Of a stretch of 64,000 nucleotides of DNA, positions 12,501 through 23,000 are shown piece after piece. The notes under the pieces are model-generated. The model had not been told where the DNA came from, made no database searches, and worked only from the letters and a program-made list of their open reading frames with translations. Where the stretch lies: positions 14,511,501-14,575,500 of the forward strand of contig NC_051094.1 in the NCBI RefSeq assembly GCF_901709675.1. Direction: 5' to 3'. The position numbers were made by a program, and so were the translations under genes. The DNA comes from Syngnathus acus. Its lineage: Eukaryota > Chordata > Actinopteri > Syngnathiformes > Syngnathidae. The first letter of the stretch is position 1; the number at the start of each line of letters is the position of its first letter.

Positions 12501-14036
12501 TCCACCCCTCCCACGATAAAATCCTTCGTTGTGAGACCTGACGTCTTATCAGGGACGTCCCTGAAAAAGACGTCGCTTGAATGGCGGCATGTGCACCGAG
12601 ATGGACCTTTGCCACTTTGTCTTGGAGGCCACAACAGTATTGATGTCCAAAAATAATTTCATGTATTCATCACACACACCATAGCACACTCTTCTACAAT
12701 GCGCAGTCAAGACTCAGTGAAGCCAGCGGTGTTTTTTTTTTAGGTGGTGTTGCTTTGGGTTTTGCATTGCATGGTTGTTTTAACTTGCATGCGTAGATGT
12801 AGGAACTAACTGTGTTTTTTGTCAAATGACCATGTTGCGGTATTCATTTCAAAAATCATGCCGGAGGTCACGGCTGGTTGGTAACCGGAGCTTTCTGGGT
12901 TCAATCCTTGCAACGGGTATCAGTAAATCAAATGTAACAAAATCATGCCTTTTTTTTTTTTTGCAGTACCAGCTGAGGGATCAAAGGTCAGGGGCAGTCA
13001 ATTTTGGTTTTTGGGCCTTACCGCTTTTATGTAGATTTCTCTTCAGATTCTCTGAATCTTTTGACATTATGGACCGAAATCCCTAAATTATTTGCAATCG
13101 TGCGTTGACAAATGTTCTAAAACTATCGGTTCCATGACGTTCCTCCAGATCGCCCGTGGCACTGTTAAAAGCACGGAATAGAACTGTGCGCTCTCGGTCA
13201 CTAATGATATTTGTGGAATATTCAAAATTGGGTTTTTTTTAGCTTTCCTCAACTTTCCCCTGTTTGCCCTCTATTAGAACATTAAATGCCTATATGTATA
13301 TAGTTGAATAGGTTGAAATAGGTTGATTCACAAATCAATATATTTTGTTTTTAATTTACATTTTGCATACGTCCCCAACTTTATTTGAATTACGCTTTGT
13401 AGTCAAGGCTGCATTCTTTGCCTTGTGTTTTCTTGATAGCACATTGTTAGTGTGTTATTAATATCATTAGTATTTTAAGTCAAACAAGACCTCTGAGACA
13501 ATTTGCGCCTGTGTTTAATTTTCAACTTGATGCATGCAACATGAGTTAGGGCACTAATGTGTGAGTGTGTTTATTATTGCACTGACTTCCTTATTAAAGG
13601 GGATAGACAATGTTTGAGAATGCGTTTGTCGTGAAGCTCATTAAATCAATCAGAGTGGCAAATCATCAGGGGCTGCATAGGAAATGATCATTTTGTTTAA
13701 TATGTCGGAAAATAATTTGTTGTTAGCAATACGGTTTTGCTTTAGAGTCTATGGTGTGAAGGCGTAATACATTTCAATAAATGACAGAAATTGCAATAAT
13801 AATCCTGACCAGTGAAATGTGCATAATTTGTGTGTATGCAGAGAATCCAGCGCTGACCTTTGGTGTGTCCCCACAGGAACTGCGGTAATGTGTTCTGCGC
13901 CAGCTGCTGTGACCAGAAGATCCCGGTGCCGAGCCAGCAGTTGTTTGAACCCAGCCGGGTGTGCAGGAGCTGTTACGGCAACCTCCGGCTCGGCCCGTTG
14001 CCCCTGGACAAACCTATCGCAGCCAGCTCCAACTGA
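407..14036 (+). CDS. mtmr3: mtmr3 (5'-partial): myotubularin-related phosphoinositide 3-phosphatase with FYVE finger
   Basis: Myotubularin-related protein 3 removes the 3-phosphate from PI3P and PI(3,5)P2 on endosomal and autophagic membranes (family knowledge). Fourteen exons give 1143 codons in one frame: 407-573, 661-757, 1031-1144, 1424-1614, 2111-2242, 2356-2467, 3199-3394, 3530-3715, 4104-4274, 4384-4529, 6065-7622, 7700-7810, 9087-9175, 13877-14036. Residues are counted from the first one in the window. The end of PH-GRAM is at about 1-50 and the phosphatase domain at about 60-480, with the P-loop HCSDGWDRTPQ near 310 and the catalytic Cys codon at 3314-3316. A long acidic variable region follows, then a short coiled coil, then the FYVE finger. 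The ending LDKPIAASSN and the finger sequence fit MTMR3 better than MTMR4. About 100 N-terminal codons lie left of the window. The active-site Cys and Arg are present, so this is an active-type member, not a dead-phosphatase paralogue. Confidence 0.95.
661..757 (+). CDS. mtmr3: mtmr3 exon w2: PH-GRAM to phosphatase linker
   Basis: The acceptor is ctttag and the donor GTGAAG. It encodes EHVTSWFKNEVERMGFD and NAWRISDIN, matching the MTMR3 linker. Entry and exit phases agree with the flanking exons. Confidence 0.92.
1031..1144 (+). CDS. mtmr3: mtmr3 exon w3: start of phosphatase domain
   Basis: The acceptor is ttgccag and the donor GTCAGT. It encodes SYPQQLLVPAWITDKEL and FRSWKRFPAVVY, a conserved myotubularin-domain segment. 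Confidence 0.93.
1424..1614 (+). CDS. mtmr3: mtmr3 exon w4: phosphatase domain (WWGWRN segment)
   Basis: The acceptor is ttcag and the donor GTGAGG. It encodes GAVIARCGQPEVSWWGWRNA, which is highly conserved in MTMR3/4, followed by a Ser/Asn-rich variable linker. Confidence 0.94.
2111..2242 (+). CDS. mtmr3: mtmr3 exon w5: phosphatase domain
   Basis: The acceptor is tatcag and the donor GTAGGC. After a variable Ser-rich start it encodes LLILDARSYAAAVANRAKGG, a core myotubularin segment. The variable start is shorter than in human MTMR3. Confidence 0.94.
2356..2467 (+). CDS. mtmr3: mtmr3 exon w6: phosphatase domain
   Basis: The acceptor is ttgtag and the donor GTACGA. It encodes YYPNCEVVFMGMANIHSIRK and TQMPDPA. 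The split Asn codon (AA|C) is completed by the next exon. Confidence 0.94.
3199..3394 (+). CDS. mtmr3: mtmr3 exon w7: catalytic P-loop
   Basis: The acceptor is ctgcag and the donor GTACAA. It holds the PTP signature HCSDGWDRTPQ, a CX5R loop with the catalytic Cys codon at 3314-3316. The two Asp residues are typical of active 3-phosphatase myotubularins. Confidence 0.96.
3530..3715 (+). CDS. mtmr3: mtmr3 exon w8: phosphatase domain
   Basis: The acceptor is tgtag and the donor GTGCGT. It encodes EMDWLDFGHKFADRCGHG and FLQWLDCVHQLQRQFPCSFE, conserved among all myotubularins. The exon is 62 whole codons. Confidence 0.95.
4104..4274 (+). CDS. mtmr3: mtmr3 exon w9: end of phosphatase domain
   Basis: The acceptor is ctgcag and the donor GTACGT. 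It encodes CLFGTFLCNSGKERE and ERTCSVWSLLR, the terminal part of the catalytic domain. Confidence 0.94.
4384..4529 (+). CDS. mtmr3: mtmr3 exon w10: end of phosphatase domain and Pro/Ser linker
   Basis: The acceptor is tgcag and the donor GTGAGC. It encodes PVCHVRNLMLWTAVYLPSSS followed by a Pro/Ser-rich linker, matching MTMR3. Confidence 0.92.
4530..6064 (+). other. mtmr3: mtmr3 intron w10-w11
   Basis: An intron of 1.5 kb holding one terminal-inverted-repeat element (4861-5148). The rest is AT-rich with nothing recognised. Confidence 0.8.
4861..5148. mobile_element. MITE family A, copy 1 (diverged)
   Basis: The left end reads taccataatttccggacta and the right end tatagtctggagaatacggta, which are imperfect inverted repeats. 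Internal repeats of the 'ataagccac/ccgcac' kind and flanking TA fit a Tc1/mariner-type target. It belongs to the same family as the elements at 12052-12223 and 33709-33949. Confidence 0.75.
6065..7622 (+). CDS. mtmr3: mtmr3 exon w11: long variable acidic region and coiled coil
   Basis: This is the largest exon of the gene, about 519 codons. Its start, TRSFDNLPSACELG then SSDPNLNEKWQDHRRSLD, is conserved. The middle is Glu/Asp/Ser-rich and poorly conserved, apart from the block VGVAEGQMENILQEATKED. It ends in a predicted coiled coil, IQQRLRQIEAGHQMEVETLK. The acceptor is ttctag and the donor GTAAGA. Confidence 0.95.
7700..7810 (+). CDS. mtmr3: mtmr3 exon w12: linker before FYVE
   Basis: The acceptor is ctcacag and the donor GTGGGT. 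It is 37 whole codons and includes CSTELFSEASWEQVDKQDTE, nearly identical to MTMR3. Confidence 0.94.
7811..9086 (+). other. mtmr3: mtmr3 intron w12-w13
   Basis: No coding sequence seen. A short inverted repeat (caccaggaggtg at about 8640 against cacctcctggtg at about 8726) may be part of an unidentified fish repeat. A T-rich run lies near 8851-8873. Confidence 0.6.
9087..9175 (+). CDS. mtmr3: mtmr3 exon w13: FYVE finger, N-terminal half
   Basis: It encodes TRWYPDHLAAQCYGC and ATRKHHCR. Visible are the WxxD-type motif (WYPD), the first zinc Cys pair CxxC and the basic RKHHCR patch that contacts PI3P in FYVE domains. The acceptor is ttcaag and the donor GTAAGC. Confidence 0.95.
10082..10114. 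repeat. C-rich simple repeat
   Basis: About 13 C residues followed by CCCT-type units, seen directly. Confidence 0.9.
10340..10575. mobile_element. Foldback family B, degraded partial copy
   Basis: It shares ttttcagtcga, 'gataaaaatgggt' and the terminal 'ctgactttcctctttaa' with the two longer family B copies at about 40440-40850 and 58480-58920. It is diverged and the limits are approximate. Confidence 0.5.
10972..10998. repeat. (CCCT)n microsatellite
   Basis: About 6-7 tandem CCCT units, seen directly. Confidence 0.9.
11925..12670 (-). mobile_element. Tc1-like transposon relic
   Basis: On the minus strand, about 12490 down to 12365, an interrupted frame reads PDLNSLE, a stop, then PRNIQELKRALVKAWKR. 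This resembles the C-terminal end of Tc1-family transposases, where PDLNPIE carries the third catalytic acidic residue. 'caaaagtattg' occurs at about 11928 and again at about 12285, as expected for a terminal repeat. A MITE has landed inside. Limits are approximate and the copy is dead. Confidence 0.5.
12052..12223. mobile_element. MITE family A, copy 2 (intact hairpin)
   Basis: A 27-base terminal inverted repeat is perfect: taccgtaattttcggactat at the left matches the reverse complement of atagtccgaaaattacggta at the right. Subterminal 'gcgacttatactc' units repeat the motif. TA borders fit a Tc1/mariner-type target duplication. It is too short to code and sits inside the Tc1-like relic. Confidence 0.88.
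13877..14036 (+). CDS. mtmr3: mtmr3 exon w14: FYVE finger, C-terminal half, and stop
   Basis: It encodes NCGNVFCASCCDQK and SRVCRSCY, which supply the remaining zinc ligands, and ends LDKPIAASSN with TGA at 14034-14036. A 4.7-kb intron separates it from w13. Confidence 0.95.
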
Positions 14037-16107
14037 GCCTCAGAGAGGAGGCGGACATTGACAAAAAGGAGGGCACCACCACCACAACAGAATCTCCACA
14101 GAATGTCCTGTAGACTGTGTGTGTGTGTCTATGTGTGTGTGAATGTGTATGTGCTGCACAAGTGGACCGGAACGTGTCCATGCGATGGCGCATTTGCTCG
14201 GCGCGCTTAGCTTTGCAAAGAAGATGCGTGTTGGAGTAAGTTCCTGGTCGGCCACACGGTGGCGCTGGCGAGATGGCCGTGCACTGAGGAGCGAGAATGG
14301 ACTTCCTGGTGCTTCGGACCAGGAGGAAGCCCGACTTGCTGCATGTTCTCTAGTCAAGGGGCTTCAATCCACATCAATCATGCCCCCTGCCCATGCCGCT
14401 GATGCACACTTCCCAACTTTTCTGGGCCCAGCTTGGACTGTTTGTGTTTAGTTACTGCTGTGTGCCCAGAGGGAAAGATGTGTTGTGAAATATTCAAGAA
14501 TCCTCAAACTGACCTTCGAAAACAATTTCAATGGGAGATTATCATCCACATGGCTAAATTGGCCCTTTTATTGGCAGCAGACTCAATTGACAAAAGTACG
14601 GCTGAAGTGACTTTCCCCCTCTCAAATAAGCACTTATGGATGAAGATGAGGTGTGATCTTTTTGCACTTGTCACTCCCATTGCTGCCCTCCCCTAAAATA
14701 CCTGTTATGGCATTTGCCTTTGTTACCTTTGAATGGACAAGTTGAAGTTGCCGTTTTGATTTTCCTTCTATTTTTGACTCTGAGCTCACAGAATGGTCCT
14801 TGCTGCCTGTCAGTCATTCAATGACCTCCTCTTGCACACAGTCAATGTTTTGTAAAATGAAAGAATACAATAATATATTCAGATACAACTATAGCATTTA
14901 AGTACAAAATGTATAGAAGCGAGACTAGTTTCTCGGTAAATTAGTCACCAAAATCTTTTTTTTTTTAAACTTTTTTTTGGGGGGGGGATTGCAGAAATGT
15001 ACCTATATTTTTCAACACGTTAAAACAGTTTTTTTTTTTTTTTTTTTTTTTTAAATGAGTTATAGAAGCGCAGGGTGTCTTTTTTTAGATGAAAAAAAAA
15101 ACCAACAAATACTACAGTATTTGTTGTTGTTTTTTTTCTTCTTCTCTCCTTCTCCTTTTTTAAATGAGATGATATAATTTATTTCATTTAAGGAGTTTTT
15201 TTTGGATTCTGACAATTCAGCTGCCACGTGATAATCAGTGTTTTGGACATGCTTGTGGCAGTGGAGTGACGAGTCTATGCACGCACACACACACACAGAC
15301 AGAACAGAGGTCCAAAAGAAGCCGCGCCCCCCAACGATGCACACACTCCATTCACCTACAAACGCTACCTCTTACCAGACACTCATTACGCACACTTTGT
15401 AGTTGCTTCAAAATTTTGGCTTTCAGGGTTCCCTTTGTCAACTGCACCTTGTTCTTCAATGAAGACCATCGTTGGTTGTTGCTTTTGATTATATTGACTC
15501 TTTCAGTCATATTCTTTTAGCAGGCCAGTTAGGGCGAACAAGACAAAGGACTATCACTAAAACCACAAGTCTGATCATGGCTGTAACATCACCTTCCTAT
15601 TCACAATTGTCCACTACAATAGAGGTAGATCCTTGCGAATTAAATCGGGGTTGACCAGCGTACTCATCCGTCATTTAAGTTCTGCTGTTGGACACAGCTC
15701 ATTATTCAAACTGAGCAGTACCAACATCCTATGACACAGCGCACATCTCATCAAGTATCAACGCAAATGATGAGGAGACACTGGTTTGCCTGACAGCCGC
15801 AAGACCGTGCCACACACACGTGACCAAAACAAAGATGGAGAGCTGTTGTCCCTACTCAAGTCTGACAGGGTGGCATCTTTTCGTTTTGTTTTTTCCACAT
15901 GTGAGAGCGTGTTTGTGAGAATGAGAATGGATTAGGCATTGGGGGCTGTGTGTCTGCGTGTGTGCATATTTTTCCCGCGAGAGATGGGTGCCAAGCTGTT
16001 TTATTTCAGATCTCACAAGATCACATGTGCTTTTGTCGTCCCCCCCCCATCTGTTTCCTTCCTGTTGGAAAAGCACTTTGAAACTGCTTGTCAGTCGAGT
16101 TTGTAGC

Positions 16108-16115
16108 TGTACATA
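16108..16115 (+). promoter_or_regulatory. possible Pumilio-binding element
   Basis: The sequence is TGTACATA, matching the UGUANAUA consensus, in the presumed mtmr3 3' UTR. An eight-base match can occur by chance. Confidence 0.25.
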
Positions 16116-16171
16116 GAGCTATTTCCTGTAATTACAAGTGCTCCTTGTTCATTGGATTTTCTTTTTTTTTT

Positions 16172-16177
16172 TTTATT
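16172..16177 (-). terminator. cit: possible cit polyadenylation signal (distal)
   Basis: AATAAA on the minus strand. If used, the cit mRNA would overlap the mtmr3 3' UTR in antisense. Confidence 0.35.
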
Positions 16178-16212
16178 CTAAGGGCGTTTTGTTGTTGTAG
16201 AATTTAAGGAGA

Positions 16213-16218
16213 AATAAA
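16213..16218 (+). terminator. mtmr3: mtmr3 polyadenylation signal
   Basis: Canonical AATAAA on the plus strand at the far end of the 3' UTR, followed within about 20-30 bases by a TG-rich run (tgtgtgtgtgtgtg), a typical downstream element. Confidence 0.65.
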
Positions 16219-16299
16219 CTAGACAAACCAGCTGTGTGTGTGTGTGCATGCATGTGACCTGCTCTGAAAAGATACAAGGGAGAAAGCAGGCTTCAATCC

Positions 16300-17073
16300 T
16301 GTTTTAATATCTTGTGCAGATATCTAAAAATCAGAAAAATCTTCTGTTAGCGTTAACATTGAAGTCTAATTATTGAACGCGAGTTTGACAGAAAATAAGC
16401 AAGAGAAAGAATTAAACTCCTCTAAATACCGCATGCCATGCTCACTGATGAGGAAGTCGAACGGGCACAAAAGAAACACCTTTGACATCCACTGCAGGTC
16501 ACTTCACACACACGGAATGCTGTAGACCAACAAGAGCAAGATGAGGCAGCGCTCTGAGCTTTTGAAGAAACACAAGGCAACATTGTTCTCAATGAAGCAC
16601 TTCTATACGCAATGGGTGTACAGTATATCAAAGGAGATACAGACAAGAAATAGGACCTCACGTTTGGTGTGGAAAACAAAGTTTTTCTTACATCCTGTTC
16701 AAATCCAACTGATATGCAAATTGCTTCAACTTGTCCCTCACTACCGTGAATTCAAGACAATAATATGGCGTGAGGCTCCCTGCAACTTCTATAGAAATTC
16801 TCATTTTACAAAAAAATAGACATGGCTTTGCTGGCCGACTTTCCCCTTTATAAAAACTCACAATGCTATTTACATGTACGCCGGTGATCTGTCATAAAAT
16901 AGATGCACGACGCGGTTTCCCTGCCACCGATTCCACTGCGGGATACGCTTCCCCCAAAAAAGCACGTTTCGGCTTTGTGCTGTCAAATTGAAGACTGTTA
17001 CAGGCAAGATGGCCGTTTGTCAGTCAAGTGCGAGTCACTGGCCTGTTCAAAAGGAGCGCCGATGAACTCTCTC
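16300..17073 (-). other. cit: cit 3' UTR
   Basis: Noncoding sequence after the cit stop (TGA at 17074-17076). The left limit depends on which polyadenylation signal is used. Confidence 0.55.
16303..16308 (-). terminator. cit: possible cit polyadenylation signal (proximal)
   Basis: ATTAAA on the minus strand, about 770 bases beyond the cit stop codon. Its use would avoid overlap with mtmr3. Confidence 0.4.
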
Positions 17074-17097
17074 TCACACAGACGACTGGTCCCACAC
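17074..17097 (-). CDS. cit: cit exon c39: VWDQSSV and stop
   Basis: Acceptor cttgcag (minus strand), then eight codons VWDQSSV-stop, identical to the vertebrate citron C-terminus. SSV is a PDZ-binding ligand. The exon is too short for any ORF scan. Confidence 0.9.
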   Translation of the reverse strand: MWDQSSV

Positions 17098-20000
17098 CTG
17101 CAAGACAAATGACAGACACCGTTAAAGATGAGAAATTACGGTGAGAGGAGCAATGTACATGTGACCCTGGCTTGGTTTTCCATGATGATGATCCAGTTAT
17201 ATTCAGCAGGATGGACTCTTAATTTTCCAAAAGGAGAAGACCAATTTTAATTGTAATGAATTCATGTAAAGTATTCAATTGGCATGTTTTAATAGGTTAC
17301 TATTTGTGTTAGAGTACTCATAAAATGAGTGATATTGAGTGACATTTTACTCCAAAAACAAAACCTAAATGCACTATTATGTCACCTCTCCAAATTGATT
17401 TCATTTTGCCTTCTCTAATGCATATATTTAACTGTTAAATGTCGCCATATTTTTGCAATACTTTCTGATTTCGCTGATAAGATGAGAGATTTCAAATTAA
17501 GTCCTGAACCTTTTATTGGGTTTGGGAGTGACTGGGCAAGTGTTGAACTCCCAACATGGCTGAAAATGGAAAAAGGTCACAGCTGATGTCAATGAATGTT
17601 TTCAATAGAGAGGCTACTTATATGCTTTACTGAGCTTGTGTTTTAACAGCAGTTTTTTTTTATTTTTTATCATAGCTTCTGTATATTTCATTTTGGCATT
17701 TGTTTTGTCAATAGGTTTTTATTCCTTTTTAGACTGGGTTTGTTTGTCTTATTAGTTTTTTCCCCCAAAGGCGCGTCATGTCGTTTAGTATTAGTTATTT
17801 GAATATGGAATATTCTCTATAGGTAGTTTTAGGAATGTAAATTATAGTTTCGATTATCATTCATTAAAAAAAACTCTTGTTTTTATTTCATGAACAACAA
17901 TATGTTTTCAATTTAAATTTCATTTTTCATTAGTTGTCATTCACCTTGTGTGAAATTGTCTGCGATGCTTCAATTGGAATGAAAATCAATTGCTCTTTCA
18001 TGTGCTGGTTTAAATGACCCTTATCATGCAAGAAGAACATGTATGTTGGTCAGACAATATCAACGCTACCTTGTTAACAGGAGCCAGCTGTGTGCGCACA
18101 GAGCCGGCAACGAGTCGGTTGTTGTCCCCGAATCGTCCGGGAGATCTCTCCCTGCGGCTGTCCAGCACCCTGCCGGGTGACTTCTCCCTGTCCAAGGGGC
18201 GCGCCGGAGACTTGTCCCGCCGGAACTCGGTGCGTCCTTCCCGATAGCGGTGAGGGGTGCTCGGCTCTCGATGCAAACCGTCATGGCTGCCGGGGCCCGA
18301 GGTCAAGCGCTTGGTGATGTGCTCCGAATAGGTGGGAGGGCCTCGCTTGCTGGGACTCCTGGAAAAGCAAAGCCAAGGCCAAGCAGGAGTCATCTTGTTG
18401 AATACAAAAATCATTTAGTGGAGGGGGTTTATAATACGGTTGCTTAGTGACTGCAAAAAAAATTGCCAATGAAAGCGTGGGCCCAAATTTCTTTAGATTC
18501 ACTTTTCTGCAATGCAGACCTGTGAATCTTCTCAGTCATGCAGGTCACTGAATTAATCGCAACTGGACTGTAGCAATTGTCATCAGGTGATTCGTAATCT
18601 GCACAAAATTCAAAGCGACATTGAATGTTTCATGACTGTATAGTCCAGTTTATGAGCAGCAGATGACAGCAGAGGTCTGTCAAAACCAAACTTGCGCCTA
18701 CTTTCAACTTAAGCTTCTCCCTACACTATTTGAAGGCTCAAACTTGAAAGGGGACATATTACGTAATTTGCTCATATACACATGGTTGAATCTCTGACGA
18801 GCCTGCCCACCTTTCAAGTGTAAAATTGAAGAGCAAGTCGCTCTAGCACAGCGCTTACACCCGATTATTGCGTAGCTACAAGACATGCTAATTTATATAA
18901 CACAGCAGGATTCAGAGCCACTTGTCAAGCAATATCTAGACTCCAATTGTGTTTAAATAAGTCACTAGTGGCTTTGCGCAAGAGTATTGCGACATTAAGA
19001 GCTGCTTAGCTTCTGAGAAGCAACACATACACGATTGCTACGTATGTGAAGTGGGTGGCGTGGGAGCGTATTCATGTTTGGCGATGTCTCCTGCACCACC
19101 TGCAGCAATTGGCAATTCAAGTCAGCTTCGTGGTGCCGACTCCATGTGGGAAATTCCAATCTATGCTGTCTTCAGAGAGGGGAGTGAGTTCACGTGTGCG
19201 TTAGAGTCAGTTTTCTTAATTCAGGGCTCCACGTGCAGCCACTCCAAGACCTGCTCCTAGTTGTCATGGTAACGGAATCCATACGGCCATTGGCACAGAA
19301 GTACAAGGTGGATGGGGGTGGAGGGCCGGCTCACTTGCATAAGACAGGCCATCCTGCTTCAACGGTTTAAGTTCAGCTAGACAAAAAAATAGTTTGTAAA
19401 ATATGGGATCATTCTTGGGGTGTTTTGTGTCTCACACACACATGTGAGTACATGGTGACTTGCCAGGGCAAAATGTCACTAGACAAGTGAGGAGGGGGCT
19501 GACCCTCTGCTGGAGCCGGTCCTCTGCAGCTCTCCCGATTCTCGGATCAGGCTGCCTTTACAGCAGATGACCCGCAGCTTGTTCTGGTAAGACGAAGCCA
19601 GATAAATGGCCCCGGAGGAGATGGCTGGGCCCAGATAGCGAGGGCTGGGGATGTCCAGGTGGGCCAACACCGAAGGACTGAAAACACAACAGTGTGAGAA
19701 ATGAAGGTCCGACATGAATTTTCAAGTCGTTGAACACCGGCGAGGCTCACCCCAAAGCAGCGTGACCCTGAACCTCGATCACGTCCAGTGAGTTGAAGTA
19801 GGTGACAAAAAGGTAGGGCTCTCTGTAGGCTGCGCCACAAAACACACACAATTGGAGGTATTGCGGAAGATAATAATAATAATGCAGCTTCAGAAAGCAT
19901 ACTCACCAAAGGACAAAGGCAGGCGACTCCACTTGATGTCCTCGGTGCGGCTTCTTCGTCCATACGTGTCCACAAACACACCAAACTCTGCAAGACGAAG

Positions 20001-23000
20001 ACAGGCCAGAATGTCCACTCGAGAGTTTAGTGGAGGGTCATGTCCATGATTTCATGATGACATTGGCAGTGGATGAAGTGTATCGTGACCACTTATTCAA
20101 TTTTCCTTACTTTGTAGAGTATTTCTAGTTGTTCCATTTATTTAGTTTGTGCAAGGTGTCAGTTATTAATTGGTAGGGCTCATTGTCCCTCAAAAAAGAA
20201 AACCAGATTTAATGTATGTTTGTGTTCCCATTGGAGCTCAATGCTTTCTCTACCCACCGTGAAAACACAGCAGGTACTCCTCCTTCTGCATGCTGCTGGC
20301 CACTTGCATGATGGCAATGGGGAAGCTGTGGGATGAGGCGGCAAACACGGCGGAGGCCAACGACATGTCGTTCTTGTCCAGGAACTCTGCGCCAGACCAA
20401 ACAGAGGACATGGCCTACAAAAGATGTCTACTTCTCTCAATATTACATATTGTTTTCAAGATTCATGAATATTGAATCATTCAAATAGAATTGAGCTTAG
20501 TCTTGTGATTTAATTCATAGACCGCACTGTAAGCGATACACCAAAACAAACGTAATAAAAGGCCTACATAGTATTTCAGATCATTAAACAAGGGCAGCAA
20601 GGCAGTCGCCATTCAAATATATATATATATATATATACTGGTTTCCTTGGCGACGGCAGAGTGGCCAAAAGACGGGCCTGTTTTAACTCGTATTTTGACA
20701 ATAATGGCCATTAGCCAATAAATGTTATTTTCTCCGTCATCTACTGTGCTCCCAAAGGAAAAGGACTGGTAGCCCAACTGCTTGAGCAGGAAGCCCACAT
20801 TTCAAGAAAGAGAATGCAATTTAAGTGGTTTTGTTTTTCTTGAATTCTTTGTTCAATTGCCTCAATCATCTATAACAGCATAATATCATAAAAAAAAAAA
20901 AATCTTGGCATTTATCTATAGATGTATAGTATTTACATGAAGCTGCGGTTGATATCATACGTTTATGTTGGGAAAATGAACCATTAAAACCTCATAATGA
21001 ATATGAAATCAGAGCTGTTGGAAACAATTTTCCCTTTTGTAAAATGCACCATATAAATAAAGTTGCATTGTATTGGAATGGATTTGATAAAAAATAAAAA
21101 AAACATCAGTGATGGGGCATTGTACTTTTCTGAGAATGTTGTAAAAGTGATCATTTGAAAATCTTCAGAGATTTAAGATTCATGAGATTATTGTGAGAAA
21201 TAACATGATCAGGGTTTCCAAATAGATGCATATACTTAATTTTTAATCGTAATACATTAAGGTAAATTAAGGAAATTTATTTTAGAAGTTCATATCCAAC
21301 TGGCAGCCTTTTGCATTATTTAGTAGCGAAGCAGTAACTCTGTTTCAAAAACTGAGCCCAGTTTGGAGTGTTTTAAAATGAGGTTAATAAATTACAATTG
21401 TAATGCAAGCAACCTAAGAAAGAATTCCTGATGAGCACACCTTCAAGTACAAACTGCTTCATCTCAATCTCGTAGAACTTGTTGGTGCCAAGAATGATGC
21501 TGTAGCTTGTCAGGTGAATGCAGCTGCAAGGCTCCAGAGTTTCAATTTCCTGTGGATTGAAGATATTTTGGGGGGAGGTTAAATGACATCATTTTACAGT
21601 TGCATGATGAGAACAATATCAGAGATCTCCTCCAGAATATAGTACTACTAGTCAGTTCTCTGTGAAATCATAGAGTGAGTGCTGAGGCAGGTTAGGTAAC
21701 TTCAGCCAGCAGTTCTGAGTTAGGGAGGGCTGCGCTGCTGTGGGAATGGTCAGCGTCGACCGACATCATGGCAGATGAAATTGGTTCTTTTTGTTCCTTT
21801 TAAATGTGCCATGCTAGATGCGCACTTGGATCTCAACATGCTTTGTGAAGTAAGTGCTTGGAGGACTGAAGGGTCACACATCACCTTGCGAATGCAGTAT
21901 TTGCTGAGATTATCATTATAACGTAGGATGGTGATCTTGTTTGGCATTGCAGCACAAATGCAGGAGCCATTGTCTATCTGTGAAGACAACACAAACACAA
22001 GTATGTCTTCAACTTGTCCAGTCACTTTTCTCCAACTTATCCAAAAGAAGACTTACTCTGCCGGCAGCAAATAGATGGCATCCTTTCACCGTCTCAAAAA
22101 TGTATGGAGTCAGTTCGGACTGGCTGGGCAGGTGACATTGGGTCAAAGACTGCTTCACTCGCTTGATCTCCACCAAGCACAAGGCCCTCTCGTCCCCTGC
22201 AGCACACACCTCGGTGTCACGCGCCAACTGATGATAAATGCATCTGCTTCTCACTAGTCCATACAGGTGTTAGCAGAGGAGCAGTTCTCACCAACAATCA
22301 TCAGCAGTTTCTCCATCTCCTTGACGATATGGATCTGAAAGACGGATCCAAGGCCAGGAATGTGAGTCAAGGAGTTCTTGATGACATTGAGGGCATACAG
22401 ACCTTCCTCAGAGCCCACCAGGACTACCTGCAAGCGCAATCAAGAGCATACCATCACCATGCGAGGTTTTAATACACAACATGTGACCATATGATGGAAA
22501 TGTGAGACAATTATTGGACCTGATCAGTAAGTGGAAGTGTGCAGTTGATATCAAGCCTGTCGTCTCCTTCCAGCTTCAGGAGAGAGTTTCCTAGGAGCTT
22601 CTAAAATCAAGAAGACATTCACGGTCAACAAGGTCACTCGTCCAATATGAGGTCAGGGAGGCACAAAGGAAAGAAGGCGATGCCTGCAGTTTCTCTTCCA
22701 TAGATTTTAATGTTCGCACTGTACATATCTCGGCTGGATACAAGATTTGAGAGTTCCTGCTTTCAAAACTGCTTTGAAAAAAAAAAAAGCTCAGTTTTTT
22801 TTTTCCACATCGTTCAAGGGTCAAGAATCTCGCGGGAGCTACATTTAATAGTCAACCAGCATTGAAAAAAAATCACATCAATCAAAGAGAGAGGCACAGA
22901 ATGAGGCTGTCATTGTTGACAGTGTTGATAGCAGTAGAACTCTTTTTAGCCTATTTCTTTGGCATTGTGGCAAGTTGTTATTGATGCTCATGGAAATATA

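Larger units (their letters stand above)
9176..13876 (+). other. mtmr3: mtmr3 intron w13-w14
   Basis: The largest intron of this gene, 4.7 kb. It contains a C-rich tract (10082-10114), a degraded copy of the foldback family (about 10340-10575), a CCCT tract (10972-10998), a Tc1-like relic (about 11925-12670) with a MITE inside it, and a 102-codon unassigned open frame on the minus strand (11207-11515). Confidence 0.7.
14037..16235 (+). other. mtmr3: mtmr3 3' UTR
   Basis: About 2.2 kb from the stop codon to just past the AATAAA at 16213-16218. It contains a TG run near 14118-14150, a run of about 24 T at 15029-15052 and a possible Pumilio element at 16108-16115. The true cleavage site cannot be read from the sequence. 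Confidence 0.65.

Noticed and set aside
14040-14357. 105-codon minus-strand frame over the mtmr3 3' UTR
   Set aside because: Contains translated TG repeat and no recognisable domain; treated as a chance frame in UTR.
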